Part shown: one piece after another, positions 1 through 7,912 of the stretch
Numbering within the stretch: the first letter of the stretch is position 1
Layout of the letters: every line of letters starts with the position of its first letter
Source: JBEBBU01 sp041158225
GTDB taxonomy: Bacteria; Pseudomonadota; Gammaproteobacteria; Methylococcales; Methylococcaceae
Length of the DNA stretch: 17,375 bases
Direction: 5' to 3'
Assembly: GCA_041158225.1 (NCBI GenBank)
Contig: JBEBBU010000175.1
Coordinates: forward strand, 1 to 17,375
The notes under the pieces: generated by a model
What the model was told of the DNA's origin: nothing
What the model saw: the letters and a program-made list of their open reading frames with translations, nothing else
Database searches by the model: none
Position numbers and translations under genes: made by a program

Positions 1-315
1 CATGTCCAGCACCTGCGCATCCACAACCAGGGCAAGGAAGTCCATGTCAGCATGGATGTTGATTTTGAACCCAACGGGGCCGAGGAGGAAAACTTCAAGT
101 CATGTTCTCATGAAATTGCCGGTGAGGCCCATCGTGTTGCTGACAACGAACTGGTCGTCAAGCGTCAGGCGGATGGTGAGGCGCACTATTGCCAGCTGCA
201 TATCCAGCTGAATGGTGATGCTGCCGTTGTGGAGCAGTCCAAGGACTGTGTTTACTTCCTGGGTTCATTCTGCCGCTTTGATACGCAGGGCCAGTCGCTG
301 AAGCGGGTACACTAG
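1..315 (+). CDS. 3' end of unrecognised protein gene (partial)
   Basis: An open frame runs from the window edge to a TAG at 313-315, giving the last 104 residues of a protein whose start lies outside. The translation is mildly acidic and soluble-looking, with three or more scattered cysteines (about residues 35, 64, 83 and 91 of the visible part) and no transmembrane segment. The composition looks coding, and the frame is open through the whole visible part. I do not recognise the family. In many proteobacteria tatA is preceded by hisI/hisE, but this fragment shows no resemblance to either. A strong hairpin follows ten bases after the stop, so it may be transcriptionally separate from the tat genes. 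An internal ATG at 52 is probably not the true start. Confidence 0.6.
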   Translation, partial: HVQHLRIHNQGKEVHVSMDVDFEPNGAEEENFKSCSHEIAGEAHRVADNELVVKRQADGEAHYCQLHIQLNGDAAVVEQSKDCVYFLGSFCRFDTQGQSLKRVH

Positions 316-324
316 ACTACTGCA

Positions 325-356
325 AGGCCGTAACCGTGAAATTGCGGGTACGGCCT
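325..356 (+). terminator. Hairpin between the partial gene and tatA
   Basis: AGGCCGTA (325-332) is a perfect inverted repeat of TACGGCCT (349-356). After one mismatch the stem continues with CCG/CGG, closing an 8-base loop (TGAAATTG). It begins ten bases after the upstream stop codon. There is no following T-run, so it is not a textbook intrinsic terminator. It could be a weak terminator, an mRNA 3'-end stabiliser or an attenuator in front of tatA. Confidence 0.5.
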
Positions 357-382
357 GTCTGACTGATAGGTAAGGAGCTGAC

Positions 383-568
383 ATGGGTATTGGTATTTGG
401 GAACTGGTGGTGTTGCTAGCCATTGCAGTGGTACTGTTTGGTACCAAGAAACTGCGCACCCTGGGCACCGATCTTGGGGGGGCCATTCGCGGGTTTCGCA
501 CGGCCATGAATGAACCTGAGGCGCATGACGACAGCGCTTCGGAGCGTAAACAGCCTCCTGCGCCATGA
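383..568 (+). CDS. tatA: Sec-independent protein translocase subunit TatA
   Basis: TatA forms the variable-size pore of the twin-arginine translocase, which moves folded proteins (often carrying Fe-S, Mo or Cu cofactors) across the inner membrane. The 61-residue product has the family layout: a short N-terminal transmembrane helix (residues about 5-18), the FG hinge at 19-20, an amphipathic helix with the KKLRTLG run, then a polar acidic tail. At 61 residues it is at the short end for TatA. The start is set by an AAGGAG at 372-377, five bases before the ATG. It heads a tatA-tatB-tatC operon; tatB begins 22 bases after its stop. Confidence 0.95.
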   Translation: MGIGIWELVVLLAIAVVLFGTKKLRTLGTDLGGAIRGFRTAMNEPEAHDDSASERKQPPAP

Positions 569-590
569 ACAATCAGACCGGATAAACACC

Positions 591-926
591 ATGTTTGAGG
601 TGGGTTTCAGCGAAATGCTTCTGGTGATGCTGGTAGCGCTGCTGGTGTTCGGGCCAGAGCGTCTGCCGCGTGTGATGAGAGAAGTTGGCCTCTGGGTGCG
701 CAAGGCGCGTCAGGCGGTTACCTCGGTTCAGGCTGAAATCAATCATGAGCTGCATATTCAGGATCTGCATGCCATGATGAAAAAAGACGCCTCCTCATGG
801 CAGTCAGGTGGCCCGGTAGTACCTGGTGATCAGGCCAGGATTATTGAGGGAGAATCCACCCGTCTGGATGCTTCTTCTTCACCGAACACTATCAGAGCCC
901 AGGATGACCTCACCCACAGGGAATGA
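591..926 (+). CDS. tatB: Sec-independent protein translocase subunit TatB
   Basis: TatB pairs with TatC in the receptor complex that recognises twin-arginine signal peptides. The 111-residue product starts MFEVGFSE, the usual TatB opening, followed by a transmembrane helix to about residue 20, the FGPERLP hinge motif that distinguishes TatB from TatA, and a long amphipathic and charged region. An upstream in-frame start at 510 would add 27 unrelated residues and overlap tatA, so the ATG at 591 is preferred. The 3' end overlaps the start of tatC by 23 bases, which suggests coupled translation. Confidence 0.95.
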   Translation: MFEVGFSEMLLVMLVALLVFGPERLPRVMREVGLWVRKARQAVTSVQAEINHELHIQDLHAMMKKDASSWQSGGPVVPGDQARIIEGESTRLDASSSPNTIRAQDDLTHRE

Positions 927-1650
927 CGATCCCAATGCCCTGGAAATGCCATGGATCAGCCATCTGGTGGAGTTACGGGCAAGAATTCTGCGCTCTGTGC
1001 TGGCATGGCTGCTGATATTCGCTGTGCTGGCCTTTTATGCCAACCCGATTTACAGCCTGCTTGCTGAACCACTGAAAGCCCATCTGCCGGAAGGGGGCAA
1101 GATTGTCGCCATCGGTGTGGCATCACCTTTCATGACACCATTGAAACTTGCAGCTGCGGCAAGCCTGCTGCTTGCCGTACCGTATATCCTTTTTCAGGCA
1201 TGGGGATTTATCGCCCCGGGGCTTTACCAGCATGAAAAGCGTCTGGTGCTGCCTCTGCTGCTGGCCAGTACCGTGCTGTTCTACTCGGGCGTGGCTTTTG
1301 CTTATTTTGCGGTTTTTCCGCTGATCTTCGGTTTTCTGGCCATGACAGCTCCGGAAGGGGTGACGGTCATGACGGATATCAACCATTACTTTGATTTCGT
1401 GGTGACCCTGTTTCTGGCTTTTGGCGTGGCTTTTGAGGTGCCAGTCGCGACATTGCTGCTGATCTGGGCGGGTATCGTACCGCTGGCCAGCATGATTGCC
1501 GCACGGCCTTATGTCATTGTGGCAGCTTTTGCCATCGGCGCCATATTGACACCTCCTGATCCTGTATCCCAGACCATGATGGCGGTGCCAGTCTGGCTGC
1601 TTTTTGAAATTGGTCTTCTGTGCGCACGCTGGGTCAGGCCCAGAACGTAA
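904..1650 (+). CDS. tatC: Sec-independent protein translocase subunit TatC
   Basis: TatC is the polytopic inner-membrane core of the Tat translocase and the primary binding site for twin-arginine signal peptides. The product is 248 residues, the normal family length, with the conserved N-terminal HLVELRARIL segment just before the first helix, six hydrophobic segments, and the GAILTPPDPVSQ signature near the C-terminus. The ATG at 904 was chosen because upstream starts (from 826) would add a non-homologous extension over tatB. A second in-frame ATG at 946 lies just before the conserved segment. Tat export would suit the redox-rich neighbourhood, although the c-type cytochromes here carry Sec-type signals. 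Confidence 0.95.
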   Translation: MTSPTGNDDPNALEMPWISHLVELRARILRSVLAWLLIFAVLAFYANPIYSLLAEPLKAHLPEGGKIVAIGVASPFMTPLKLAAAASLLLAVPYILFQAWGFIAPGLYQHEKRLVLPLLLASTVLFYSGVAFAYFAVFPLIFGFLAMTAPEGVTVMTDINHYFDFVVTLFLAFGVAFEVPVATLLLIWAGIVPLASMIAARPYVIVAAFAIGAILTPPDPVSQTMMAVPVWLLFEIGLLCARWVRPRT

Positions 1651-1685
1651 TTTCTCAATCAACGATAACAACAAGGGAGTAGACG

Positions 1686-2453
1686 ATGTGCTGGAGTGGA
1701 GAAGCTTCCGGGGTACTGGCTGCCGCTGGTTTTGGAACGGCTGCCTATGTTGCCTGGAAAGGGGAATCAAAAGAACTTTGGGTGCCGCTGACCTACTTCG
1801 CGGCCATGGAACTGTTACAGGCAGCAACCTATATCTATATCGATCAGTGTGATCTGCCCCCCAACCAGATATTGACCCTGCTAGGCTATCTACATATTGC
1901 CTTTCAGCCATTTTTCGCCAACATGGTGGCGATGTATTTCATTCCCGAGCAGGTCAAGCAGCGTATTCAGGTTTGGGTCTATACGCTGTGTGCCGTCAGT
2001 GCTATTGCCATCATGATCAAGCTGTATCCTTTTGCCTGGGCGGGCAAATGCGTCATAGGTGTAGAGGGTTTCTGCGGTGATCAGGCCTGTTCTGTCTCTG
2101 GAGACTGGCATATCGCCTGGCAGTTGCCGCTGAATGGCCTTCTGTCGCACGATATCAGTCCTTTCCGCTGGTTTGAGTTCACCTATGGTCTGCACGCCAT
2201 CGCCTATATTCTTGCGGCATTTTTGCTGCCCGTCATTTATGGATCCTGGCGCTTTGTCGGCTTCCACTATCTGGTGGGGCCATGGATTTCGGATCTCCTG
2301 ACCAGTGATCCCAATGAGTACTGTGCGGTCTGGTGCCTGTTTTCCATTGCGCTCTGTGTCTCGGTTATCAAGACGCCCATCCGCAGATATCTGCATGTGA
2401 ACCGTTGGCCTTGCTATGACAGGCTCATGGCTTCTCCGCAAACCGGCCACTGA
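1686..2453 (+). CDS. DUF5765-type multi-pass membrane protein
   Basis: A 255-residue protein opening MCWSGEAS, which I recognise as the hallmark of the DUF5765 membrane proteins; their function is unknown. About seven hydrophobic segments are visible. A Cys-rich extramembrane loop (GKCVIGVEGFCGDQACS, around residue 122) and a further Cys pair (YCAVWC) near residues 217-221 could form disulfides or bind metal. Aromatic and His residues in the helices (QPFF, WHIAW, FTYGLHAI) recall channel or sensor proteins, but this is impression only. The start has a good AAGGGAG eight bases upstream. It lies 35 bases after tatC, so it may be co-transcribed. Its last 40 bases overlap the 3' end of mutY on the other strand. 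Confidence 0.8.
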   Translation: MCWSGEASGVLAAAGFGTAAYVAWKGESKELWVPLTYFAAMELLQAATYIYIDQCDLPPNQILTLLGYLHIAFQPFFANMVAMYFIPEQVKQRIQVWVYTLCAVSAIAIMIKLYPFAWAGKCVIGVEGFCGDQACSVSGDWHIAWQLPLNGLLSHDISPFRWFEFTYGLHAIAYILAAFLLPVIYGSWRFVGFHYLVGPWISDLLTSDPNEYCAVWCLFSIALCVSVIKTPIRRYLHVNRWPCYDRLMASPQTGH

Positions 2454-3553
2454 TTGGCGAGCAACAGGCGTATGGGGGCTGGCAGTGCCATAGCCTCGGC
2501 GTCATGGCGGTGCAGCCAGCGGTTGCCCACTGTGTCGCTGATGTTGGGCGCTGTGGCCTCGTCTGGCAGCGTGAGGCGCAGGGGGTGGTAAACGCCGGTG
2601 AAATGGGTAAAGGCGTGCTTGAACACCGGCAGCCATTCACCACTGACCCTGCCTTCCAGCCATGCCTGCTGGATACTGGCCATGGCTGGCGTCAGAAAAA
2701 GGCTATCCGGGCTTTCACCCTCAGGCAATGACCAGAGCCCGGGCCATATGCCGCTGGGAGGGCGTTGCGTCAGCAGTATCTGTCCCTGTGTGTCGCACAG
2801 CCAGAGCAGATAGCGTTCCCTGAATAGGGTGTTCTTTTGTGGGCGCCGCTCCGGGTAATCAGTCTGGCACTGATGCATTCTGGACCTGCAATGCAGAAAC
2901 CATGGGCATGCTGTGCATTGCGGTGCATGACGTCTGCATAGGGTCGCCCCCAGATCCATCAGCGCCTGACTGTGCTGGCTACACTCGGATGCCAGTTCTG
3001 GCGTGAGCGCGGTGGTGAGTTGCCAGAGCTGTTTTTCAACGGCAGGCGTGCCAGGCCAGCCGGGGATCATGAAGCAGCGGGCCAGGATGCGCTTGACATT
3101 GCCATCCAGTATCGATGCCTTCTGATTCATGCCCATGCTGAGAATGGCGCCTGCCGTGGAGCGCCCGATACCGGGCAGTGCAGTGAGTTCAGCAATGTTT
3201 TCCGGAAACTTCCCGTCATGCCGGGTTGCCACGGTCTGGGCACAGAGGTACAGGTAACGGGCCCGCCTGTAGTAACCCAACCCCTGCCAGTATGTCAGTA
3301 CTTCGTCCAGTGTAGATGCAGCCAAGGTGTAGACATCCGGATAGCGTTGCATGAAGCGTTCAAAGTAGGGGATTACTGTACTGACCTGGGTTTGCTGCAG
3401 CATGATTTCCGAAACCCAGACTTTATAGGGGGAACGCTGCTGCTGCCACGGCAGTTGATGGCGGCCGTGCTGGTCATGCCAGTGGCGCAGTGCTTCCTGC
3501 ATGTGCCTGATGACCGCAGGATCCGGGATGATGACAGGCTGATCTGATGGCAT
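2414..3553 (-). CDS. mutY: A/G-specific adenine glycosylase MutY
   Basis: MutY removes adenine mispaired with 8-oxoguanine, protecting against oxidative mutagenesis. The 379-residue product has the full architecture: catalytic Glu49 in the SEIMLQQTQV motif, the helix-hairpin-helix LPGIGRSTAGA at 126-135, catalytic Asp150 (ILDGNVKRI), and the [4Fe-4S] cluster ligands C206-x6-C213-x2-C216-x5-C222. A C-terminal NUDIX-like 8-oxoG recognition domain covers about residues 247-365. Length is normal for the family. The gene is monocistronic, divergent from lptM-lysA by a 63-base gap, and converges on the DUF5765 gene with a 40-base tail overlap. Confidence 0.96.
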   Translation of the reverse strand: MPSDQPVIIPDPAVIRHMQEALRHWHDQHGRHQLPWQQQRSPYKVWVSEIMLQQTQVSTVIPYFERFMQRYPDVYTLAASTLDEVLTYWQGLGYYRRARYLYLCAQTVATRHDGKFPENIAELTALPGIGRSTAGAILSMGMNQKASILDGNVKRILARCFMIPGWPGTPAVEKQLWQLTTALTPELASECSQHSQALMDLGATLCRRHAPQCTACPWFLHCRSRMHQCQTDYPERRPQKNTLFRERYLLWLCDTQGQILLTQRPPSGIWPGLWSLPEGESPDSLFLTPAMASIQQAWLEGRVSGEWLPVFKHAFTHFTGVYHPLRLTLPDEATAPNISDTVGNRWLHRHDAEAMALPAPIRLLLANQWPVCGEAMSLS

Positions 3554-3616
3554 GGCGTTTCGATAGCAGGTAATTTGACTTAGAATGGTGTGACAGCATC
3601 AGGTATGAGTGTAACA

Positions 3617-3745
3617 ATGAAAAGAAAAATTTGGGTGATGATGAGCATCCTGCTGAGCTTGAGCTTTTCGGCCTGTGGCCAGAAAGGTCCTCTGGTGCGT
3701 GCGGGCAGTACCATGGATGATACATCTCAGGTGGTAGACCGCTGA
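3617..3745 (+). CDS. lptM: LptM (YifL)-type small lipoprotein
   Basis: A 42-residue reading frame: MKRKIW start, a hydrophobic signal segment, a lipobox-like SFSAC at 16-20, then CGQKGPL immediately at the predicted lipidated cysteine. The CGxKGPL motif right after the signal is the hallmark of LptM/YifL, which in E. coli assists oxidative maturation of the LPS translocon LptD. In Gammaproteobacteria this small gene sits upstream of lysA-dapF, exactly as here. Its TGA shares a base with the lysA ATG (TGATG), indicating coupled translation. An in-frame ATG at 3605 would add four residues; neither start has a well-spaced Shine-Dalgarno sequence. The -3 lipobox position is Phe, slightly off consensus. 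Confidence 0.88.
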   Translation: MKRKIWVMMSILLSLSFSACGQKGPLVRAGSTMDDTSQVVDR

Positions 3746-4995
3746 TGATGGATGATTTCACCTATAGGGAAAATTCGCTTTATGCTGAGGATGTTGCTCT
3801 GGCCGACATTGCCCGGCAATGGGGAACCCCATGTTATGTCTATAGCCGTGCTGCGCTGGAGCGACACTGGCATGCTTTTGACCAGGCACTGCATTTTGCC
3901 GATCACCTGGTCTGTTATGCCGTCAAGGCCAATTCATGTCTCGCCGTACTGAATGTATTGGCCCGTATGGGCTCTGGATTCGATATCGTATCGGTAGGGG
4001 AGCTGGAGCGTGTGCTGGCAGCAGGTGGTGATCCGCACAAGGTGGTTTTTTCTGGTGTCGGCAAGCGCGAGGATGAACTGGTACGGGCGCTGGAGGCGGG
4101 TATCCGCTGCTTCAATGTTGAAGTTGAGGATGAGCTTGCACGCCTGAACCGGCTGGCGCTGGACAGGAAGCTGAGGGCGCCGGTTTCCATCCGCGTCAAC
4201 CCGGATGTGGATGCCATGACCCATCCTTATATTTCGACCGGTCTGCGGGAAAACAAGTTTGGTATCGCCATTGACCGGGCGCTGGAACTGTACAGGCAGG
4301 CAGCCTCACTTCCGGGTATCGAGATCCGTGGCATTGACTGTCACATCGGTTCCCAGCTGGTCAAGACAGCTCCGTTTGAGGATGCCCTGCAAAGAATACT
4401 GCTGCTGGTGGATGCCCTGCAGGAGGGAGGCATCACGCTGGCACATCTGGATATTGGAGGGGGACTGGGTATCCGTTACCGTGATGAAGTACCGCCGACT
4501 CCGGCAGCCTACGCCAGCGCACTGGCGCCTCTGCTCCGTGGCCGCGGGCTGGAAATCCTCGTTGAGCCGGGCAGGGCGATTGCGGGTAACGCGGGTGTCC
4601 TGCTGACCCGCGTTGAATACCTCAAGCGAACCGGGGACAGGAACTTCGCCATTGTGGATGCCGCCATGAATGACCTGTTGCGTCCTTCACTTTATCAGGC
4701 CTGGATGGATATCGTGCCCCTGGAACGTCCGCTGACATCAGGCGGGGAACTCTGGGATATTGTGGGTCCGGTCTGTGAGACTGGCGACTTTCTTGGCAAG
4801 GAGCGTGTACTCGCTGCCGAGGCTGGCATGTTACTGGCTGTTCGTTCGGCAGGTGCTTATGGATTTGCCATGGCATCCAATTACAATTCGCGTCCCCGGC
4901 CGGCGGAAGTCATGGTGGATGGTAGCCAGATGCACCTGGTAAGACCCCGAGAGTCGCTGGCTTCACTTTATGCTGGCGAGCAGGTGTTACCCTGA
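3745..4995 (+). CDS. lysA: Diaminopimelate decarboxylase LysA
   Basis: LysA catalyses the last step of lysine synthesis, decarboxylating meso-diaminopimelate with pyridoxal phosphate. The 416-residue product shows the PLP lysine in YAVKAN (Lys61), the HIGSQ segment at 200-204, the Gly-rich phosphate-binding DIGGGLG at 236-242, EPGR at 274-277, the substrate-binding CETGD at 344-348, and AGAYGF followed by YNSRPRP near 369-386, all typical of fold-type III decarboxylases. Length is normal. The start overlaps the lptM stop, and the stop overlaps the dapF start by one base, so lysA is the centre of a coupled lysine/peptidoglycan-precursor operon. A second ATG three bases downstream (3748) is possible. 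Confidence 0.97.
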   Translation: MMDDFTYRENSLYAEDVALADIARQWGTPCYVYSRAALERHWHAFDQALHFADHLVCYAVKANSCLAVLNVLARMGSGFDIVSVGELERVLAAGGDPHKVVFSGVGKREDELVRALEAGIRCFNVEVEDELARLNRLALDRKLRAPVSIRVNPDVDAMTHPYISTGLRENKFGIAIDRALELYRQAASLPGIEIRGIDCHIGSQLVKTAPFEDALQRILLLVDALQEGGITLAHLDIGGGLGIRYRDEVPPTPAAYASALAPLLRGRGLEILVEPGRAIAGNAGVLLTRVEYLKRTGDRNFAIVDAAMNDLLRPSLYQAWMDIVPLERPLTSGGELWDIVGPVCETGDFLGKERVLAAEAGMLLAVRSAGAYGFAMASNYNSRPRPAEVMVDGSQMHLVRPRESLASLYAGEQVLP

Positions 4996-5831
4996 TGGTG
5001 CAGACGATTCGATTTACCAAGATGCAGGGGCTGGGAAATGATTTTGTCGTCATTGACGCTGTGACGCAGACCGTTGCATTGGATACCGCCAAGGTGCGCA
5101 GACTGGCAGACCGCCATTATGGTGTCGGATGTGACCAGATACTGCTGGTGGAGCCTTGCGATGTCCCGGGTTTTGCTTTCAGGTACCGTATTTTCAATGC
5201 TGATGGTAGTGAAGTGTCGCAGTGTGGCAACGGCGCCCGCTGTTTTGCCCGTTTTGTCAGGGATAAAGGGCTGGCCGCAGGTGACGATATTGATGTGCTG
5301 ACAGCGGCCGGGCCCATGCGTCTTTCCCTGCAGTCAGGGGGAGATGTTTGTGTGAACATGGGTATTCCTGTGCACGCCCCTGAGCGCATCCCCCTGGCTA
5401 TGGATTATGAATCAAGAGTTTACAGCATCATGCTGGAGGATGGCAGCGTCAGTTTTGGCGCGGTGTCCATGGGGAATCCTCACGCTGTTATTCTGGTCGA
5501 CAGCATTGATGTGGCACCTGTGCAGCAGCAGGGGGCCCTTATGGAATCCCACAGGATTTTTCCTGAACGCGCCAATATCGGTTTCATGCAGATCGTGAAC
5601 CGGCAGGAGGTGAGACTCCGTGTATTTGAACGCGGTGCTGGCGAAACCCTGGCCTGTGGCAGTGGAGCCTGTGCCGCCATGGTCGTCGGGCGTGAACTGG
5701 GATTACTGGATGAGCGGGTTCAGGTCAGCCTGCCTGGCGGTCGTCTGGTGATTGAGTGGAGTGGGCGCGGACAGCCAGTATTCATGACCGGCCCTGCTGA
5801 AACGGTTTTTGAAGGACAGATCAACTTATGA
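4995..5831 (+). CDS. dapF: Diaminopimelate epimerase DapF
   Basis: DapF converts LL- to meso-diaminopimelate, the substrate of LysA and a peptidoglycan building block. The 278-residue cytosolic enzyme carries both catalytic cysteines of the two-base mechanism: Cys77 in SQCGNGARCFARF and Cys221 in LACGSGACAAMV. The N-terminal KMQGLGNDFVVID segment and the FNADGS motif are also conserved. The ATG shares a base with the lysA TGA, and its TGA overlaps the next gene's ATG in an ATGA arrangement. Length is normal and nothing is missing. Confidence 0.97.
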   Translation: MVQTIRFTKMQGLGNDFVVIDAVTQTVALDTAKVRRLADRHYGVGCDQILLVEPCDVPGFAFRYRIFNADGSEVSQCGNGARCFARFVRDKGLAAGDDIDVLTAAGPMRLSLQSGGDVCVNMGIPVHAPERIPLAMDYESRVYSIMLEDGSVSFGAVSMGNPHAVILVDSIDVAPVQQQGALMESHRIFPERANIGFMQIVNRQEVRLRVFERGAGETLACGSGACAAMVVGRELGLLDERVQVSLPGGRLVIEWSGRGQPVFMTGPAETVFEGQINL

Positions 5832-6523
5832 GTGTTCAGGATCAGCCAACCGGATTATCGGGAGAACTGTTACTGCCAGAAGAAGAACAGGTATGCGCTT
5901 TTCTCAGGCAGCATCCACATTTCTTCGCAAGCCATGCTGACCTGCTGGATGGACTGGTATTTCCGCATGCAAGCGGTGAGTCTGTTTCACTGGTGATGGC
6001 CCAGCTTTGCCGTTTGCGCGAGAAGTCCCGGCAACTGGAGCAGCAGGTCGCTGATATGCTGGCGACAGCCCGTGCCAATGATGTGCTTTACAGGCGCCTG
6101 CAGGAAATCACCCTGTTTCTGCTGACAGCACGCTCCTTTCAGGTGGCTGAAGCCGGGTTGCTGAAACAGCTCAAAGAGCTTTTTGATCTGGATGCAGCCG
6201 TTTTACGTATCGTGGAACCCATGGAAATCGAGAGGGTTGAATCTGCACACGATGCAACAGAAGCCGCTGTGCTGGTTTTTATTGAACAGGGTGAACCCAG
6301 TTATCAGTTACCATCTGACCTGACAGCAGCCTACCTCTGGGGTAGCGAAGTGGAGTCTCATAGCATAGGGTCATGTCTGCAACTGCCGCTCTGCTACGAA
6401 AACCTGCGAGGTGTGCTGTTGCTGGGCAGTGCCGATGCCAGTCGTTTCAGGCCGGGTATGGATCATGAGTTCCTGCATCAGATGGCTGAAATTATCGCGG
6501 TACGCATACACGCACTTTACTGA
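5828..6523 (+). CDS. DUF484 family protein
   Basis: A 231-residue protein of the DUF484 family, found between dapF and xerC in many Gammaproteobacteria; its function is not established. The N-terminal part has the family pattern of a helical acidic stretch (EEEQVCAFLRQHPHFFASHADLLDGL), followed by a coiled-coil-like helix (about residues 62-80). The remainder resembles a degenerate GAF-type domain, including the segment GVLLLGSADASRFRPGMDHEFL near the C-terminus. It is translationally coupled to dapF through ATGA and followed after 22 bases by xerC. Confidence 0.9.
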   Translation: MSVQDQPTGLSGELLLPEEEQVCAFLRQHPHFFASHADLLDGLVFPHASGESVSLVMAQLCRLREKSRQLEQQVADMLATARANDVLYRRLQEITLFLLTARSFQVAEAGLLKQLKELFDLDAAVLRIVEPMEIERVESAHDATEAAVLVFIEQGEPSYQLPSDLTAAYLWGSEVESHSIGSCLQLPLCYENLRGVLLLGSADASRFRPGMDHEFLHQMAEIIAVRIHALY

Positions 6524-6545
6524 TATCTACAGGGTAAACGCACTG

Positions 6546-7469
6546 ATGCGGGCTGAGGCTTTACAGTTACTGGAAACATGGCTGCTGCAACTCGAAAGAC
6601 AGCAGTCGGCACATACCGTAGCTGCTTACCGGCGTGACCTGCAGCAGTTCTGCTCGTTTCTGGACACGCTACCACTGGCTGTGGAAGTGTGGGGTGAAGT
6701 CTCCCGTCATCATATGCGCCAGTACATGGCTGAGCGGATGCGGGCTGGGCTCAATCCGCGTAGTGTACAGCGGCATCTTTCCGCCCTGCGCAGGTTCTAT
6801 GGCTGGCTTATGGGAGAAGTGGGGCTTCTGGATAATCCTGCTGATGGTATCCGCCCACCCAAGGTGAGACGTAAACTGCCTGCGGTCATGGATGTTGATG
6901 CCGTACACGGTCTTCTGGAAAACCATGAAGATGTGGGCGATGCCCCGCTGCGGTCAAGAGATCTTGCCATGTGGGAGCTTTTTTACAGTAGCGGCCTGCG
7001 TCTTTCGGAACTGGTTTCTCTGGACCTGCAGGATATTGACTTTGCAGGAGCTGAATTGCGGGTCCGCTTTGGCAAAGGTGGCAAAGTCAGAATCCTGCCA
7101 GTAGGGCGCAAGGCCCTGGAAACGCTGCAGGACTGGCTGGCCTTGCGCGCAGTCTGGGGCGTACCCAGCACTGAGCAGGCGCTTTTCACTGGCAAAACTG
7201 GACGCAGGCTTGGCGCCCGCGCAGTGCAGTTGCGGCTGGAGCGCTGGTGTCAGCAGCATGGTGTCGGCGACCATGTGCATCCACACCGTTTAAGGCACGC
7301 TTTTGCCAGTCATATGCTTGAGGCTTCCGGTGATCTGCGTGCTGTGCAGGAGCTGCTGGGTCATAGCAGCCTGAGTACCACCCAGATCTATACCCAGCTC
7401 GATTTCCAGCATCTGGCCAGCGTCTATGATGCCAGCCATCCCCGTGCCCGGAAGGTCAGGAAGGTTTAG
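6546..7469 (+). CDS. xerC: Tyrosine recombinase XerC
   Basis: XerC acts with XerD at the dif site to resolve chromosome dimers at division. The 307-residue product has an N-terminal SAM-like DNA-binding domain (1-100) and the catalytic domain with Arg152 (SSGLRLSEL), a beta-hairpin lysine in GKGGKVR (177 or 180), His247 and Arg250 (HPHRLRHAFASH), His273 (LGHSSLSTTQ) and the nucleophile Tyr282 (IYTQL). The context after dapF-DUF484 and the normal length identify it as XerC rather than a phage integrase. The ATG at 6546 is chosen because a longer frame reaching back to 6411 overlaps the DUF484 gene with unrelated sequence. The last 14 bases overlap the VOC gene on the opposite strand. Confidence 0.95.
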   Translation: MRAEALQLLETWLLQLERQQSAHTVAAYRRDLQQFCSFLDTLPLAVEVWGEVSRHHMRQYMAERMRAGLNPRSVQRHLSALRRFYGWLMGEVGLLDNPADGIRPPKVRRKLPAVMDVDAVHGLLENHEDVGDAPLRSRDLAMWELFYSSGLRLSELVSLDLQDIDFAGAELRVRFGKGGKVRILPVGRKALETLQDWLALRAVWGVPSTEQALFTGKTGRRLGARAVQLRLERWCQQHGVGDHVHPHRLRHAFASHMLEASGDLRAVQELLGHSSLSTTQIYTQLDFQHLASVYDASHPRARKVRKV

Positions 7470-7842
7470 GCGGGCAGTCAATAAACTCCAGTGCATTGTC
7501 ATCAGGGTCACGACAGAAGATTGCCCGTCTTCCGGAGTGGCTCTGGGTATAGGTAATGCCGGCTGTGTGCAGACGTTCCATGAGAAGGTCAATATCGCTT
7601 ACCAGCAGTGCCGTATGCCGGTCGCGTCCGCCATGCTCAGGCCGTTGCAGTCCTTTTTCAGGTGAGTCGAGCGCCAGCAGGTGAATCTGCTGGGCCCCAA
7701 TACTGTACCAGACACCGTCATACTTGAGTTGTGGTCTTGACGGATCAGGTACAAGCCCCAGAATGTCCTCATAGAAGTGCCGGGCACGCGGTAGATCTTC
7801 AACCAGTACCGATGCGTGATGCAGGGCAACAATAAGCGTCAT
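7456..7842 (-). CDS. VOC (glyoxalase/dioxygenase-fold) family protein
   Basis: A 128-residue single-domain vicinal-oxygen-chelate protein. Two beta-alpha-beta-beta-beta modules are visible: the first opens LHHASVLVEDLPRARHFYEDILGL, the second RHTALLVSDIDLLMERL, and the domain closes with FCRDPDDNALEFIDC. Candidate metal ligands are the His in LHHASV, the His in RHTALL and the Glu in ALEFIDC. The family includes glyoxalase I, fosfomycin-resistance enzymes and extradiol dioxygenases; the substrate cannot be told from sequence. The start at 7842 is set by a GGGAG nine bases upstream; upstream in-frame starts lack support. It lies 70 bases downstream of the TauE/SafE-like gene on the same strand. 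Confidence 0.85.
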   Translation of the reverse strand: MTLIVALHHASVLVEDLPRARHFYEDILGLVPDPSRPQLKYDGVWYSIGAQQIHLLALDSPEKGLQRPEHGGRDRHTALLVSDIDLLMERLHTAGITYTQSHSGRRAIFCRDPDDNALEFIDCPPKPS

Positions 7843-7912
7843 GCAGGCCATCTCCCAGGTTGCCAGATACAGCTTTTCATCATGCCCTGATGCCAGTCGC
7901 AGTGCAACCTGT

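Noticed and set aside
1123..1911. 262-codon minus-strand open frame opposite tatC
   Set aside because: It lies antisense to tatC and the DUF5765 start; its translation is rich in His, Arg and Gln with no domain, which is typical of a shadow frame.
2972..3547. 191-codon plus-strand open frame opposite mutY
   Set aside because: It is fully antisense to the well-conserved mutY catalytic and Fe-S coding region and has no recognisable motif.
3575..3586. TTGACT and TAGAAT as promoter elements for lptM-lysA
   Set aside because: The two hexamers are directly adjacent, so they cannot be a -35/-10 pair, and no partner at 16-18 bases spacing was convincing.
6546..7469. Phage or island integrase
   Set aside because: The tyrosine recombinase lies in the standard dapF-DUF484-xerC context with normal length, and no tRNA or attachment repeats are nearby.
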